From: Mesorhizobium onobrychidis
GTDB taxonomy: Bacteria; Pseudomonadota; Alphaproteobacteria; Rhizobiales; Rhizobiaceae
Reading direction: 5' to 3'
DNA: 64,000 nt
Assembly (NCBI RefSeq): GCF_024707545.1
Contig: NZ_CP062229.1
Coordinates: 1,607,501-1,671,500, forward strand
Part shown: positions 42,421-51,963 of the stretch, piece after piece
Position numbering within the stretch: position 1 is the first letter of the stretch
Layout: every line of letters starts with the position of its first letter
Program-made: the position numbers and the translations under genes
Notes under the pieces: model-generated
What the model saw: the letters and a program-made list of their open reading frames with translations, nothing else
What the model was told of the DNA's origin: nothing
Databases searched by the model: none

Positions 42421-42620
42421 CGAAATTGGACGTCAATAGGCTGGTCTTGGTCACTGCGCTGATCTTGCTGGTGCTGATTGCCGCGGGATCTGGGTATCGG
42501 CTGGAGATCGGACCCTATGGCTTTACTTTCGAACGGGGCAACAACGCGAACACCGATCCGTCTAGCTTGGCCGATACTCCCGCCCTGCCGTCTCAGCCAC
42601 AATCACCAGGCACGCTGTAG
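42417..42620 (+). CDS. small single-pass membrane protein
   Basis: A 67-residue protein with one strong hydrophobic helix (LVLVTALILLVLIAAGSGY, about 9-27) followed by a short proline-rich tail. It is coupled to the RHH gene. Function unknown. Confidence 0.5.
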   Translation: MTKLDVNRLVLVTALILLVLIAAGSGYRLEIGPYGFTFERGNNANTDPSSLADTPALPSQPQSPGTL

Positions 42621-42688
42621 ATGCTATGGGCGGCGGCGAGCGTGTGGCACCCTCGGCGCTGTTGAGCAGCTACCCAAGGAGCGCCCCC

Positions 42689-43855
42689 ATGTCACCATCC
42701 TTTGATGCAAGCAAATCCCTTACCACCCTTGATCAAGACAGCACGTTGGTCGCAGTGATTGAGATGAGCCAGACAAAGTGGCTCATTGCTGCGACGGTCC
42801 CTGGCTTTGAACGTAACCCTCTCAAGAAGCTCGATGCCGACCCGGATTCGGTGCTCAGGCTGTTGCGCCGCTGGCGCAGCGAAGCCATCCAGGCCGGGCG
42901 TGAAGTCCGGCGCATCGTTGTCGCCTATGAGGCTGGACGCGACGGCTTTTGGTTGGCGCGCTGGCTCCAGGCGCGCGCTGTCGAGGCTTATGTCATACAT
43001 CCATCGAGCGTCGCGGTTTCCCGCGAACATCGGCGTGCCAAGACCGATCGCCTCGATACCGAACTGTTGATGCGCGCCTTTCTTGGCTGGCTGCGGGGCG
43101 AGAAGCGCCACTGCAGCATGGCAGCCATCCCAACCATCGATGAGGAGGAGGCCCGCCGTCCGAACCGTGAACGAGACAATCTCGTCCGCGAACGTACACG
43201 GATCGTCAACCGCATCAAGGCAATCCTCGCTCGCTTCGGCATTCGCGCCTTCAAACCCAATCTGCGCAAAGCTGCCGAGAAACTGGAGGCCCTGCATACC
43301 GCGGAAGGTATGCCCCTACCGGAACGAAGCCGAGCCGAGTTGCGCCGTAATCTCGGACGGCTTCACCTGTTGCGTGAACAAATCCACGAGATCGAACAGG
43401 AGCGGTTGCGGCAGCTCTCGGTGGTTCCGGACACGGAGAAGGGTCCGCTCGCAATGGTTCGCCTTCTTGCGCGGATCAGCGGTGTCGGTATCGAGACTGC
43501 GGACATGCTGGTGAATGAGATTCTCTCACGCGGCCTGCGTGATCGGAGAGCCGTCGCCCGCTATGCCGGACTTACCGGGGCGCCGGATGAGAGCGGCCAA
43601 CGCAGGCGCGAGAAAGGTCTTGCGCGGGCCGGCAACGCTCGCGTCCGCTACGGCATGATCCTATTGGCTTGGCGGTTCCTCCAATTCCAAAAGGACAGCG
43701 CGCTGGCGCACTGGTTTTGCGCGAGAACGGCCGATGGCCGTGGCGGTACGCGCAAGACAATGATCGTGGCTTTGGCACGCAAGCTGCTGATTGCATTCTG
43801 GCGACTTGTCACGACCGGCGAGATCCCGACGGGAGTAGCCCTGCGTCCGGTATAA
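42689..43855 (+). CDS. IS110-family transposase
   Basis: A 388-residue DEDD transposase. The N-terminal RuvC-like domain starts LVAVIEMSQTKWLIA and includes HRRAKTDRLDTELL. The C-terminal Transposase_20 part has ISGVGIETADMLV and AGLTGAPDESGQRRREKG, with the catalytic Ser. ATG at 42689 follows AAGGAG. IS110 elements lack clear inverted repeats, so edges are not given. The bridge RNA of this family would be encoded in the flanking non-coding DNA. Confidence 0.92.
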   Translation: MSPSFDASKSLTTLDQDSTLVAVIEMSQTKWLIAATVPGFERNPLKKLDADPDSVLRLLRRWRSEAIQAGREVRRIVVAYEAGRDGFWLARWLQARAVEAYVIHPSSVAVSREHRRAKTDRLDTELLMRAFLGWLRGEKRHCSMAAIPTIDEEEARRPNRERDNLVRERTRIVNRIKAILARFGIRAFKPNLRKAAEKLEALHTAEGMPLPERSRAELRRNLGRLHLLREQIHEIEQERLRQLSVVPDTEKGPLAMVRLLARISGVGIETADMLVNEILSRGLRDRRAVARYAGLTGAPDESGQRRREKGLARAGNARVRYGMILLAWRFLQFQKDSALAHWFCARTADGRGGTRKTMIVALARKLLIAFWRLVTTGEIPTGVALRPV

Positions 43856-44526
43856 AGCATGGAGGAGCGTTCGACAGGACGAGCATTGAAGTTTGGCAGC
43901 TGCAATAGCGTCTGCCAATAACGATCCGAGGTGGTGGTGATCCCGGTCGCTCACATGGCTTACGACGCCGCGCTGTAGAATGGGCCCACTGCCCGGAGCT
44001 TCGCCGCCGATGCGTATGGCTGCATCATGGTTTTTGATCCGCGAGGATCAACCGCATACAAGCTTGCGGCGCGTTTTCGGGCGCCTGATGGCGAGCTCCC
44101 CTCGGTTTGCAAGTTGTAGACCTCTACGAACAGGGCACCTGCCGGCCTCAATGTAACGCTGCCGCCGTGCTCGTGACCATCAAGGGCAAGTCGCTTCGCG
44201 ATGGGCCAGAGGCCCACCCTTGACCGTCACTGCGCGCGGCGCCCCAATGAACCCCGGAGCCAAAGCAGGAACAAATGGGCGCCACGGCTGAACGAGGAAC
44301 AAGGAGACGGAACGACTGAAAGATCACCTTGACAAAGATTAGCCCATACAAGTGAGCGAGCCAACTAAATGGGGGTGAATCTAAGGCCCCTTTTTCGGGA
44401 TATCTGGCTCAGTCATCTGCGGAAGTACGCGACCACGGTTCAACTCTAGGTAATTTTTCGAGTGCAGAATATTATGATTTAGGCTCGATGCTGCCGAGCC
44501 GAGTTCGGGTAGGGAGGGGAATGCTC
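43856..44526. other. 670 bases without a supported gene
   Basis: This lies between the IS110 transposase and the dGTPase. The first part may be the IS110 3' flank. A minus-strand frame at 43960-44217 (85 codons) contains VTLRPAGALFVEVYNLQ but is not recognised. The dGTPase promoter must lie near 44400-44520, with a strong ribosome-binding site (GGGAGGGGA) at 44512-44520. Confidence 0.45.
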
Positions 44527-45870
44527 ATGGATTGGGAGCACTTGCTCAGCAGCGAACGTCTGGGAGACGTTAGTTATCAGGCGAAACCAAATCGCTCCAT
44601 TTTCGTGCAGGATTACGATCGGATCGTATTCTCTGCGCCGTTCAGGCGGCTTGCAAATAAGACGCAAGTGCAGCCGCTATATGAGCACGATCACGTGCAC
44701 CACAGACTTATCCACTCCGTTGAGGTTGCGAGCGTAGGCCGCTCGCTGGCGATGGCGATTGGAAACTGGCTCGAGCAGGAGAACGAGATCGAGACCGGCG
44801 AGGCGCACAGCCTCGCAAATATCGTGCAGGCGGCATGTGTCGCGCACGACATTGGAAACCCCCCATTCGGTCACTCTGGCGAGGAGGCTATGGGGGATTG
44901 GTTTGCCGATCAGTTTTCTCGTTCAAATGAGCTGATAAGCGAGGTCCCGACCGTTAGACAGCTGGCCTTCAAGCACTTTGAAGGGAATGCACAGGGGTTC
45001 AGAATCTTGTGCCGGCTGGAGATGTATCGGAACGATGGTGGAATGCGGCTTTCCAAGGCCACGCTGGGGGCGTTCACGAAATATGCTGTCACAGCATGCA
45101 CGCGTGAGTCCGCAGCATCCGGGATGGCCGCGGGATATGTGGGTCTCAAGAAGTTCGGTATCTTCGATAGTGAACTCGAATCGTTCCGCAGCGCCGCCAG
45201 CACTCTGGGTCTGGTGGTCGAGAATCAAGGCGATAAAACGTGGTGGCGACGTCATCCGTTGGTGTTCGTTGTCGAGGCGGCAGACGATATCTGTTATAAT
45301 ATCGTAGACCTTGAGGATGCTTTTACGACTGGCGAGGTGGGGTACGATGTCGTGAGAGATATACTATACGAAGCAGCTGGGAAGCCAAACAGAGATGTTT
45401 CCGCATATACCGAGGCCGAAAACATCGCGATGTTGCGTGCTATCAGCATCGGGAAGGCCGTCGAGAGTTGTGTGGAGGCATTCAAAGAAAATTACGCCGC
45501 AATCATGGCCGGGAGTTTCTCAGGATCACTTGCAGAAATCTGCAGTATGAAATCATTATTCGAGCGGATGAAGAGGGTCTCCAAAGACGAGGTCTTTACA
45601 GCCCGCCGGAAGACCGAGCTAGAAATCTCTGGACGCAAGATCATATGGAATGTGATGACGGGGACATTGCCCGTCTATGAAGATCTCAGGCGATCCGGCT
45701 GGAAGGAGGCAGGATTGACGGCCCATTCCTGCCACTTAGTCAGAGCTTTGGGACTTGATCTGAGGAATATAAATACTTCGGAAGACGCGCTTCATGCGCT
45801 CGCGGATTTTACGTCAGGCATGACCGATCGTTACGCACTCCGCATTTCGAGGATGCTCTCAGGAACTTGA
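44527..45870 (+). CDS. dgt: dGTPase (HD-domain dNTP triphosphohydrolase)
   Basis: A 447-residue HD phosphohydrolase of the dGTPase family. It has RLANKTQVQPL (41-51), IHSVEVASVGRS (His64), and ACVAHDIGNPPFGHSGEE (His107, Asp108), plus the conserved HFEGNAQGFRIL. It hydrolyses dGTP to deoxyguanosine and triphosphate. In a defence island it may deplete dNTPs during phage infection, as described for dGTPase-type defence genes. A housekeeping role is possible. ATG at 44527 gives the best ribosome-binding spacing. Confidence 0.88.
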   Translation: MDWEHLLSSERLGDVSYQAKPNRSIFVQDYDRIVFSAPFRRLANKTQVQPLYEHDHVHHRLIHSVEVASVGRSLAMAIGNWLEQENEIETGEAHSLANIVQAACVAHDIGNPPFGHSGEEAMGDWFADQFSRSNELISEVPTVRQLAFKHFEGNAQGFRILCRLEMYRNDGGMRLSKATLGAFTKYAVTACTRESAASGMAAGYVGLKKFGIFDSELESFRSAASTLGLVVENQGDKTWWRRHPLVFVVEAADDICYNIVDLEDAFTTGEVGYDVVRDILYEAAGKPNRDVSAYTEAENIAMLRAISIGKAVESCVEAFKENYAAIMAGSFSGSLAEICSMKSLFERMKRVSKDEVFTARRKTELEISGRKIIWNVMTGTLPVYEDLRRSGWKEAGLTAHSCHLVRALGLDLRNINTSEDALHALADFTSGMTDRYALRISRMLSGT

Positions 45871-46051
45871 CCAATTGAATGCGCGAAATTCGTCGTTTGC
45901 GACCCACCAGGAGACCGGAGCGGCTGATTGCATTTAGCTGCTGGGCGTCGGCCAGCTTCCGGCCCCGAATCGTAAGAAGCGCGTCAGGATTCAGATGCCT
46001 TAGAGCCGGGTTTTCGCGGAGACTGACGGTTCCACGGACGCCCAGTCGGTG

Positions 46052-46989
46052 TTAAGTTTTGCTTATTAGTGGAGCGCCCGAGCGGATCTGAACGATTTGG
46101 CCGTGTGTCGGCCGCGCTGCCTGCGATAGGTATATGCGCGAGGTTCGCTCAATACCAACCAGGTCGGTCATTTCCGGGCGCAATATCTCGTTGTCCGGTA
46201 ACGCTTCGGCATCTTCGAGATCGATCGTGAACACCATCGCAATGCCGTGCATGCGCACGAGCAGGCCCAAGCAGTTTGTCATCTTCGATCATTGGCCCGA
46301 TCGAAACGGCACGCCGGCCAAAGGCCCCTCATGCGCCTCTTGGATGATCGGCACGCTCAGCGCCATCAGACTGCGCGGTGCCGACGGAGCGAGTTCCGCC
46401 ACGATCCGTTCTATTGGTGGCTGGTAGTCTCGGAAGCTTTGCTCGGGCGTGCGAAACTCGATCTGCGACGCGTAAAGGCTCGCTAGTCTAGTGTTTTTAT
46501 CGCCCATAGCTCGAGCGCATGTCCGGAGGCAAGGAAATATCTGCTCTGGCGGGAAAGCGAGCGTCGCTGCGCATGATCGATCGCCGCCTCGATGGCGAGA
46601 AAGAACCGGATCGCATGAGCATCGAGTGGCGACAACGCGGAATTATGTCGCCGACAGAGTATCCGCGCGACAAGATTGTCCGGATAATGAGCGACTTCCT
46701 CGTGTTGCCAGGGCAATCCGCGTACTCTCAGCTCGGGCCCGTCAATGAGTCCACGCGAGATATAGTGTTCACGGCTCAGGCCACCCCCGCAATCGCGTTC
46801 GGCCGCCATATAGCAATTCGTCTGCGCCTCGCCTGATTTTGGTGGACGCGGCACAAGCGATCCGATCGTCATAGCAGGCCGCCCCCCAACCGAGAGGCAA
46901 CAGGCTCCAAACTCTGCGCCGCTACCGCATGGGCATTGGTCGGTCCGCTTCCACGGAAATCCGTATCCGTTGGTGGGCGGTCTGGCCAT
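46052..46989 (-). pseudogene. SEC-C motif protein, frameshifted
   Basis: The N-terminal frame (46483-46989) has a SEC-C zinc motif (CPCGSGAEFGACC) and an HNH-like stretch (REHYISRGLI, ARILCRRHNSALSPLD). The continuation, YASQIEFRTPEQSFRDYQ (to 46289) and VRMHGIAMVFTIDLEDAE (to 46052), lies in two other frames. The intact protein would be about 310 residues. Possibly a nuclease-like defence protein. Immediately upstream a 42-codon frame (47005-47133) is too short to call. Confidence 0.5.
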
Positions 46990-47194
46990 TACTGCGCTGT
47001 CCTTTCAACGATATTCCAGTTGAGGTCGCACCTTCCGACCCGCACTCGCGACAAGCCGCGCGTGGATGTCCGCCAAAAGGTCTCCGATCAATGCCTTCCA
47101 CTCGGCGCCGATATCCCGCTCCTCACCGACCATCTCACCATTCACGGCCTGGTCCTGATCGGTGGAAATCCCGTTGGTTACGAGCGTCCTGCGA

Positions 47195-47625
47195 TCACAT
47201 CAAGAGACGGTAGTCGTAATTTGCCTCCCCGAAATTCTCCATCAAGCGTCCGATGCGAGCGATCTGACCTGACGTTTCAAGTGTGGCAGGTACCTGGGTG
47301 TAAAGGTCGAAGCTGTTCCAATTCGTTTTCGACAGGCCGAGAATCTCAGTGGCCAACGTCTGCAGGTCGGTCGAGCCTGCGTGACGGCGGATGCGGAGCG
47401 GTGCCGGGATGCGGCGCTTTCCCTGATAACGCCAGTTATTGCGTATCGCCGTCGCACTGCCATGGACCCAAAGCAAGGCTTCTTGGTCGCCGATGGGAAT
47501 GACGGTGCCGCGAGCCACCGCGAAACCATCGACCTCAAGGCGACCCGGCCGGGCAGACGACCGTTGACGGCAATACATAGCGAGTCATCGCATCCAATCG
47601 TAGGTGAGCCGCATTCATGATCAGG
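47195..47625 (-). pseudogene. prokaryotic Argonaute, C-terminal PIWI remnant
   Basis: The frame 47195-47578 reads ARGTVIPIGDQEALLWVHGS, APLRIRRHAGSTDLQTLATE and ILGLSKTNWNSFDLYTQVP. It is the end of a PIWI domain, including the LTKxNWN-type motif seen near pAgo C-termini. A further piece (SPTIGCDDSLCIAVNGR) lies upstream in another frame to about 47625. The rest of the protein is missing, cut at the junction with the TraG remnant. Non-functional. Confidence 0.7.
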
Positions 47626-48227
47626 CCGGGCCGCAAGATACTAAGGTGGGCAAGGGCGTCAGGCTGGTTGTTCCAACGCTTCTTTCCTGGACCGGCTCAG
47701 CCGTCATTCACGACATTAAAGGTGAGGAGTGGCAGTTGACGGCCGGCTGGCGGTCGAAGTTCTCGTACTGCCTCCTGTTCAACCCGACCGATCTGAGATC
47801 GGCTCGCTACAATCCGCTGCTGGAAGTCCTCAAAGGTCCAAGCGAGGTCCGCGACGTCCAGAACATCGCCGACATCCTCGTCGACCCCGGGGGGGCGCTG
47901 GAACGGCACAACCACTGGGAAAAGACGAGTGATTCCCTCCTGGTCGGCGCCACCCTGCACGTGCTCTACGCCGAAGAAGAAAAGACGCTCGCCCGTGTCG
48001 CCACCTTCTTGTCGGACCCACAACGCTCATTTGCCGCGACACTGCAGCGGATGATGACCACCAACCATCTAGCCGCTGCCATAGGCCTTGGCTTACAGCA
48101 GTGGATTGCCGGGCTGGTGCTCTGGATCGCCGACCACACGCTCGCGGTCTTCGCAGCTCGCCGCGAGCCTGACTTCGCAAACGTGTTTGTCCGCCACCTT
48201 CGCCTGAAGGGTTGGCTCGCATGCTGA
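47604..48227 (+). pseudogene. TraG/VirD4 coupling-protein fragment fused to a TrbD remnant
   Basis: It opens with a degraded Walker A (DTKVGKGVRLVVPTLLSW) and continues with VIHDIKGEEWQLTAGWRS and NPLLEVLKG, the TraG/VirD4 coupling ATPase. After RMMTTNHLA the reading changes to the hydrophobic end of TrbD (LWIADHTLAVFAARREPDF, FVRHLRLKG). The TraG C-terminal half and trbB-trbC are deleted. It is a remnant of an integrative conjugative element. Confidence 0.75.
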
Positions 48228-48680
48228 ATCTTTCAGAATATCACGGCAAAGCCGACCGGCTTGCCGATCATCTGCCTTGGGCCGCACTCGTCGCGCGCGG
48301 CATCGTCCTCAACAAGGACGGCAGCTTTCAGCGCACCTTTCGGTTCCGCGGCCCCGATCTCGAAAGCGCGACTGAAGCCGAACTTGTAGGCATGTGCGCG
48401 CGGGCAAACAATGCGCTGAGAAGGCTTGGCTCTGGCTAGGCATTGTTCTTTGAGGCCGAGCGCATCGAAGCGCTGGACTATCCGAACTCGCATTTCCCGC
48501 CGCGGCCTCATGGCTAGTCGATGAAGAACGGCACGGCGCTTTCGAAGGCAAAGTCGCGCATTACGAGAGCAGCTATCATCTGACCTTGCTGTTCATGCCG
48601 TCGCCGGACAGCCAAGCGCGTGCGGAAAGCGCGCTCGTCGACTCGCATCATTCCGAAGGCGAGACAGACTCATACGTTCG
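48221..48680 (+). pseudogene. TrbE N-terminal fragment
   Basis: It starts MLNLSEYHGKADRLADHLPW and continues GIVLNKDGSFQRTFRFRGPD, the conserved start of the conjugal ATPase TrbE. A stop at 48439 interrupts it. Further pieces (FEAERIEALDYPNSHFP, AHYESSYHLTLLFMPSP) follow in other frames to about 48680. Its start overlaps the TrbD remnant, as in intact trb operons. 48681-48904 has no supported gene. Confidence 0.75.
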
Positions 48681-48904
48681 TAGGTGAGACGATGGGACTA
48701 TCGCTCGCGCGCCTCGGCGATCGCGGGAGTTCTACTGGGACGTCCTTTTCTGCCCGACGACGGTGGCGGGATGACCTACGCCCATTTGATCGTCCGGTTG
48801 GAGGATTCATCTCGGTGTTTGGTGTGCCGCCGCTGTTGGGTTCAAAGTGGACGGTCGCGATGGTGTATGAACGGCAGGCTTGCCGCGTCGCCCGATCGAG
48901 ATCA

Positions 48905-50086
48905 CTAGCGCGCTTTGCTCTCGAGTTCATCCAAATAATCTGCCCACCACTGCATCATCTTGACACGCTCTTCCCAATGCTCAGCCCGGGCGTAGGAACG
49001 ACGAACGTCGTTGTTTTCGATGTGGGCCAGTTGCCGCTCTATGGCATCCGCGTGCCAATTTCCGCATTCGTTTAGCAGAGTTGATGCCGTTGCTCGAAAA
49101 CCGTGCGCGGTAGCTTCCTCTTTGCCATAGCCCATACGGCGAAGGGCGGCGTTAAGCGTGTTGTCGGAAATCGGACGCGAACCCGATCGAACACTAGGAA
49201 ACAACAGCGGTCCACCACCAGAGATTTCTCTAAGTGAGGTCAGGACGCTGACCGCCTGCCTGGAAAGAGGTACACGGTGCGGCCTTCGCATCTTCATGCG
49301 TCCTTCAGGGATGCTCCACACCGACCTTTCGAAATCGAACTCGTCCCATCCGGCCGCGCGCAGCTCGCCGGGGCGGGGAAACAGCAGGGCCATCAGCTTC
49401 AGGGCGGCTCGGGTTGTTGGCTGTCCGTCAAACGCATTGATCGCCCTCAGCAAGCCTCCCAAGGCCTTAGGATCGGTAACTGCGGCACGCGGCGTGACCG
49501 TCGGACCGACGAGTGCGCCCCTCAGGGCGATCGTCGGATCTACATCGGCGCGTGCGGTTGCGATTGCATATCGAAACACGCTGCCGATGGTGGAGCGCAG
49601 TCGCCTGGCCGACTCGTATCGACCCCGAATCTCCACGCTGCGGAGAGCGGCAAGAATTGTGGCCGGATCGATCTCCCTTATGCTTTTGTCCCCAAATGTT
49701 GGATAGGCAAAGTCGAGCAACCATTTGACCTTGGTGATGGTCCGGTCGGCACGTCCCTCCTTCTTCAGCTTGTCAACATAATCCTCCGCGATTGAGCGAA
49801 AGGTGTCCTCTGCCGAAGCCTTTTGCGACTTACGCTCCTGTGCGGGGTCGATGCCACGTAGGAGAAGGCGTTTGGCGGTATCGCGCGCCTCGCGCGCCTC
49901 AGCGAGGGAGATGAGGGGATAGCTGCCCAACGCCAGAAGCTTCTGCTTGCCCTCAAAACGATAGGCGAGGCGCCATAGCCGAGATCCGGTCGGCTGCACC
50001 CAAAGCTGGAGCCCGCCACCGTCAGAAAATTTCACGAGCTTGGAAGCGGGTCGGGCATTTCGGCATTTCACGTCGGACAGCGCCAT
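48905..50086 (-). CDS. P4-type tyrosine integrase
   Basis: A 393-residue integrase with the N-terminal DUF4102 arm domain (MALSDVKCRNARPASKLVKF, then GSRLWRLAYRFEGKQKLL). The catalytic domain has RPGELRAAGW, a HGFRATAST box and QLAHIENNDVRRSYAR with the Tyr nucleophile. These integrases target tRNA genes. It lies 200 bases from the partial tRNA-Phe repeat at 50299 and so probably integrated there. It looks intact. Confidence 0.92.
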   Translation of the reverse strand: MALSDVKCRNARPASKLVKFSDGGGLQLWVQPTGSRLWRLAYRFEGKQKLLALGSYPLISLAEAREARDTAKRLLLRGIDPAQERKSQKASAEDTFRSIAEDYVDKLKKEGRADRTITKVKWLLDFAYPTFGDKSIREIDPATILAALRSVEIRGRYESARRLRSTIGSVFRYAIATARADVDPTIALRGALVGPTVTPRAAVTDPKALGGLLRAINAFDGQPTTRAALKLMALLFPRPGELRAAGWDEFDFERSVWSIPEGRMKMRRPHRVPLSRQAVSVLTSLREISGGGPLLFPSVRSGSRPISDNTLNAALRRMGYGKEEATAHGFRATASTLLNECGNWHADAIERQLAHIENNDVRRSYARAEHWEERVKMMQWWADYLDELESKAR

Positions 50087-50298
50087 TTTCGGGACCTCCA
50101 TTTGGCTGCATCGATACCATCAGGATCTCCAATACCAGCGAAAATACCAGCCCTCCGCCTCGTTGGACCAACCACGCCGAAATTCCACAAAACCCGACCA
50201 ACCGCGCCTTGCGCACTGAAATGACCAAAGATTTCAGCTAGTTGCCAAGACAGAAGCGTAGAAGCTTCGGCGAAAGAGACTGTCGGGAGAAGAGGGGA

Positions 50299-50348
50299 TG
50301 GTGCCCAGAGGCGGATTCGAACCACCGACACGCGGATTTTCAGTCCGC
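50299..50348 (-). repeat. attachment-site copy of the tRNA-Phe 3' half
   Basis: 50 bases identical to 55666-55715, covering the CCA end, T arm and part of the anticodon stem of tRNA-Phe. The 5' half of the tRNA is missing. It marks the far end of an island inserted at tRNA-Phe, and the entry point of a second one beyond. Confidence 0.93.
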
Positions 50349-50392
50349 CGTCGATAGTTGAAAACATTGAGCTTTTTGGCCCAATGTCGCGT

Positions 50393-50506
50393 TTATGTTG
50401 CGGTTACTTCGGTAGCGAGACCCGGGATATCGTCGCTGGTGGCGACCCACACGTTGGCCTCTTCGTCCCATTGAGCCGTAACTAGAAACTTCTTGCTCGC
50501 GGGCAT
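50393..50506 (-). pseudogene. truncated DUF1902/HicB-like protein
   Basis: A 37-residue frame, MPASKKFLVTAQWDEEANVW and VATSDDIPGLATEVTAT, matches the start of DUF1902 (HicB-like antitoxin fold) proteins, normally about 70-90 residues. It ends 44 bases before the attachment repeat. The gene was probably cut by the recombination event. Confidence 0.6.
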
Positions 50507-50617
50507 AGGGGAATCTCTCCAATGTACGTCCCCACGCTGCCCTCTTGGCTTTAAGCGGTCATATGTGGCGTATATTTGGCGGTGGTTTCAATCCCGCCTC
50601 GACGATAACAGCGAGCC

Positions 50618-51877
50618 TTACGCGAGCAGAGCCCGCTCTGCAGCCGCCAATTCTTCTGCATCATCGCCACGCGGGAAGAGGTGGCCGTAGACGTCCATCG
50701 TCATCATGATCGAGGAATGGCCGAGCCGTTCCTGAACGACCTTAGGCGGCAGGCCCAGGCCACCATCGGCAACGCGATTGATGCACCAAGAGGCAAAGAA
50801 GTGCCGCAGGCAGTGCATCCCAGTATAGCGTGCCTTCACGATCGGCTTCCCTTCATCGTCCCTCTCGCCAGTGTCGACGACCACGCCAGCCGCGACCTGG
50901 GCAGGCATGAGCCCGCGGTTGATGATGTTCGCCAGTGATTCCACCTTGCCGAGGCCGTTAGGGAAAACAAGTTCGAGCTGCATGATCGATTCGCCATTAT
51001 CATCCAGCTTGCCGGTCGATCGCTTGGGACAAACCAACTTCCATTCCCGCAAGGTATTGATGACGATCGGCGAGGCAGGGACGGTTCTTTCCCTTGCCTC
51101 TGACTTCGGCTGCCCGATCTCGTTGAAGCGGTCAGCGCGCTGGTGAACCCGGATCGCCCGCTTGTCGAAATCCACGTCGCTCCAGCGCAGCCCACGAAGC
51201 TCCGAAGCTCGCAGACCGGTGAATATTGCGGTCAGCAGCAGCGGCCTCCAGCGGCCTTCCACGGCGCCGACAATGGCCTTCACCTCTTCGCGGGTAGGAA
51301 GATCGATCCCGACCTTGATCTTGCCCTTCTGGCGCCTCTCTGCCTTGCGCTCCTTGCCCTTCCGGCGCTTGCCTCGCATATCGCGAACGACGTTGCGGGC
51401 AGTAAGGCCGCGCTCTTGCGCATCGGCGAGCAGCGAACCCAGGCTGACAAGGATCTTGCGGATCATCGCAGGGGAGCGGGGCTCTCGCCTTGGGTCTTCC
51501 GCTGGCAAGTCGCTATTCCCTCTCCTCAGTTGATCCTCAAAGCTTCGGACGGTGGGAATATTCAATTTCGAAAGCTTCTCGGCGCCGATGAACGGGACAA
51601 TGTGAAGATCGAGGTGCTGCCGATATTGGTTTCGTGTCGAGCGCTCCAGGCCATCGCAAGCCTTTATCCACAAGTCGCCGGCCTTCTTGACTGTCGCGCT
51701 GTCGCTGTCGGCAATGTGGGTGCCTTCCCGGATTTCCACGGTGGCGGTGGCTTCGAAGGCATCGGCCTCTTTCTTCCTGGCGAATGTTTTCAGCCGGCGA
51801 GCGCCCTTGCCGTCGACGTAATCGACGATCCAGGCCTCGCGCTCGACTGCGGCGCCGACGGCGCCGATGGTCACCAT
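50618..51877 (-). CDS. tyrosine integrase, phage type
   Basis: A 419-residue integrase with an N-terminal AP2-like/SAM-like part and a C-terminal catalytic domain. The arginine box is FTGLRASELRGLRW, the second box LRHFFASWCI, and the end LGHSSIMMTMDVYGHLFPRG with the Tyr nucleophile. It is the likely enzyme of the 50.3-55.7 kb element flanked by tRNA-Phe repeats. The basic stretch GKRRKGKERKAERRQKGK (about 170-187) is a DNA-contact linker. Confidence 0.92.
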   Translation of the reverse strand: MVTIGAVGAAVEREAWIVDYVDGKGARRLKTFARKKEADAFEATATVEIREGTHIADSDSATVKKAGDLWIKACDGLERSTRNQYRQHLDLHIVPFIGAEKLSKLNIPTVRSFEDQLRRGNSDLPAEDPRREPRSPAMIRKILVSLGSLLADAQERGLTARNVVRDMRGKRRKGKERKAERRQKGKIKVGIDLPTREEVKAIVGAVEGRWRPLLLTAIFTGLRASELRGLRWSDVDFDKRAIRVHQRADRFNEIGQPKSEARERTVPASPIVINTLREWKLVCPKRSTGKLDDNGESIMQLELVFPNGLGKVESLANIINRGLMPAQVAAGVVVDTGERDDEGKPIVKARYTGMHCLRHFFASWCINRVADGGLGLPPKVVQERLGHSSIMMTMDVYGHLFPRGDDAEELAAAERALLA

Positions 51878-51963
51878 GCTGACTATGACAGGCCAATGCA
51901 GGTCAACTGGCTATGCCGGTTGCACCATCGTGCCGTGCATAAGAAGGGGCAGGGTGGTGACTG

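Noticed and set aside
48681..48904. Continuation of trbE or another gene
   Set aside because: Short frames here do not match TrbE segments and have no protein-like pattern.
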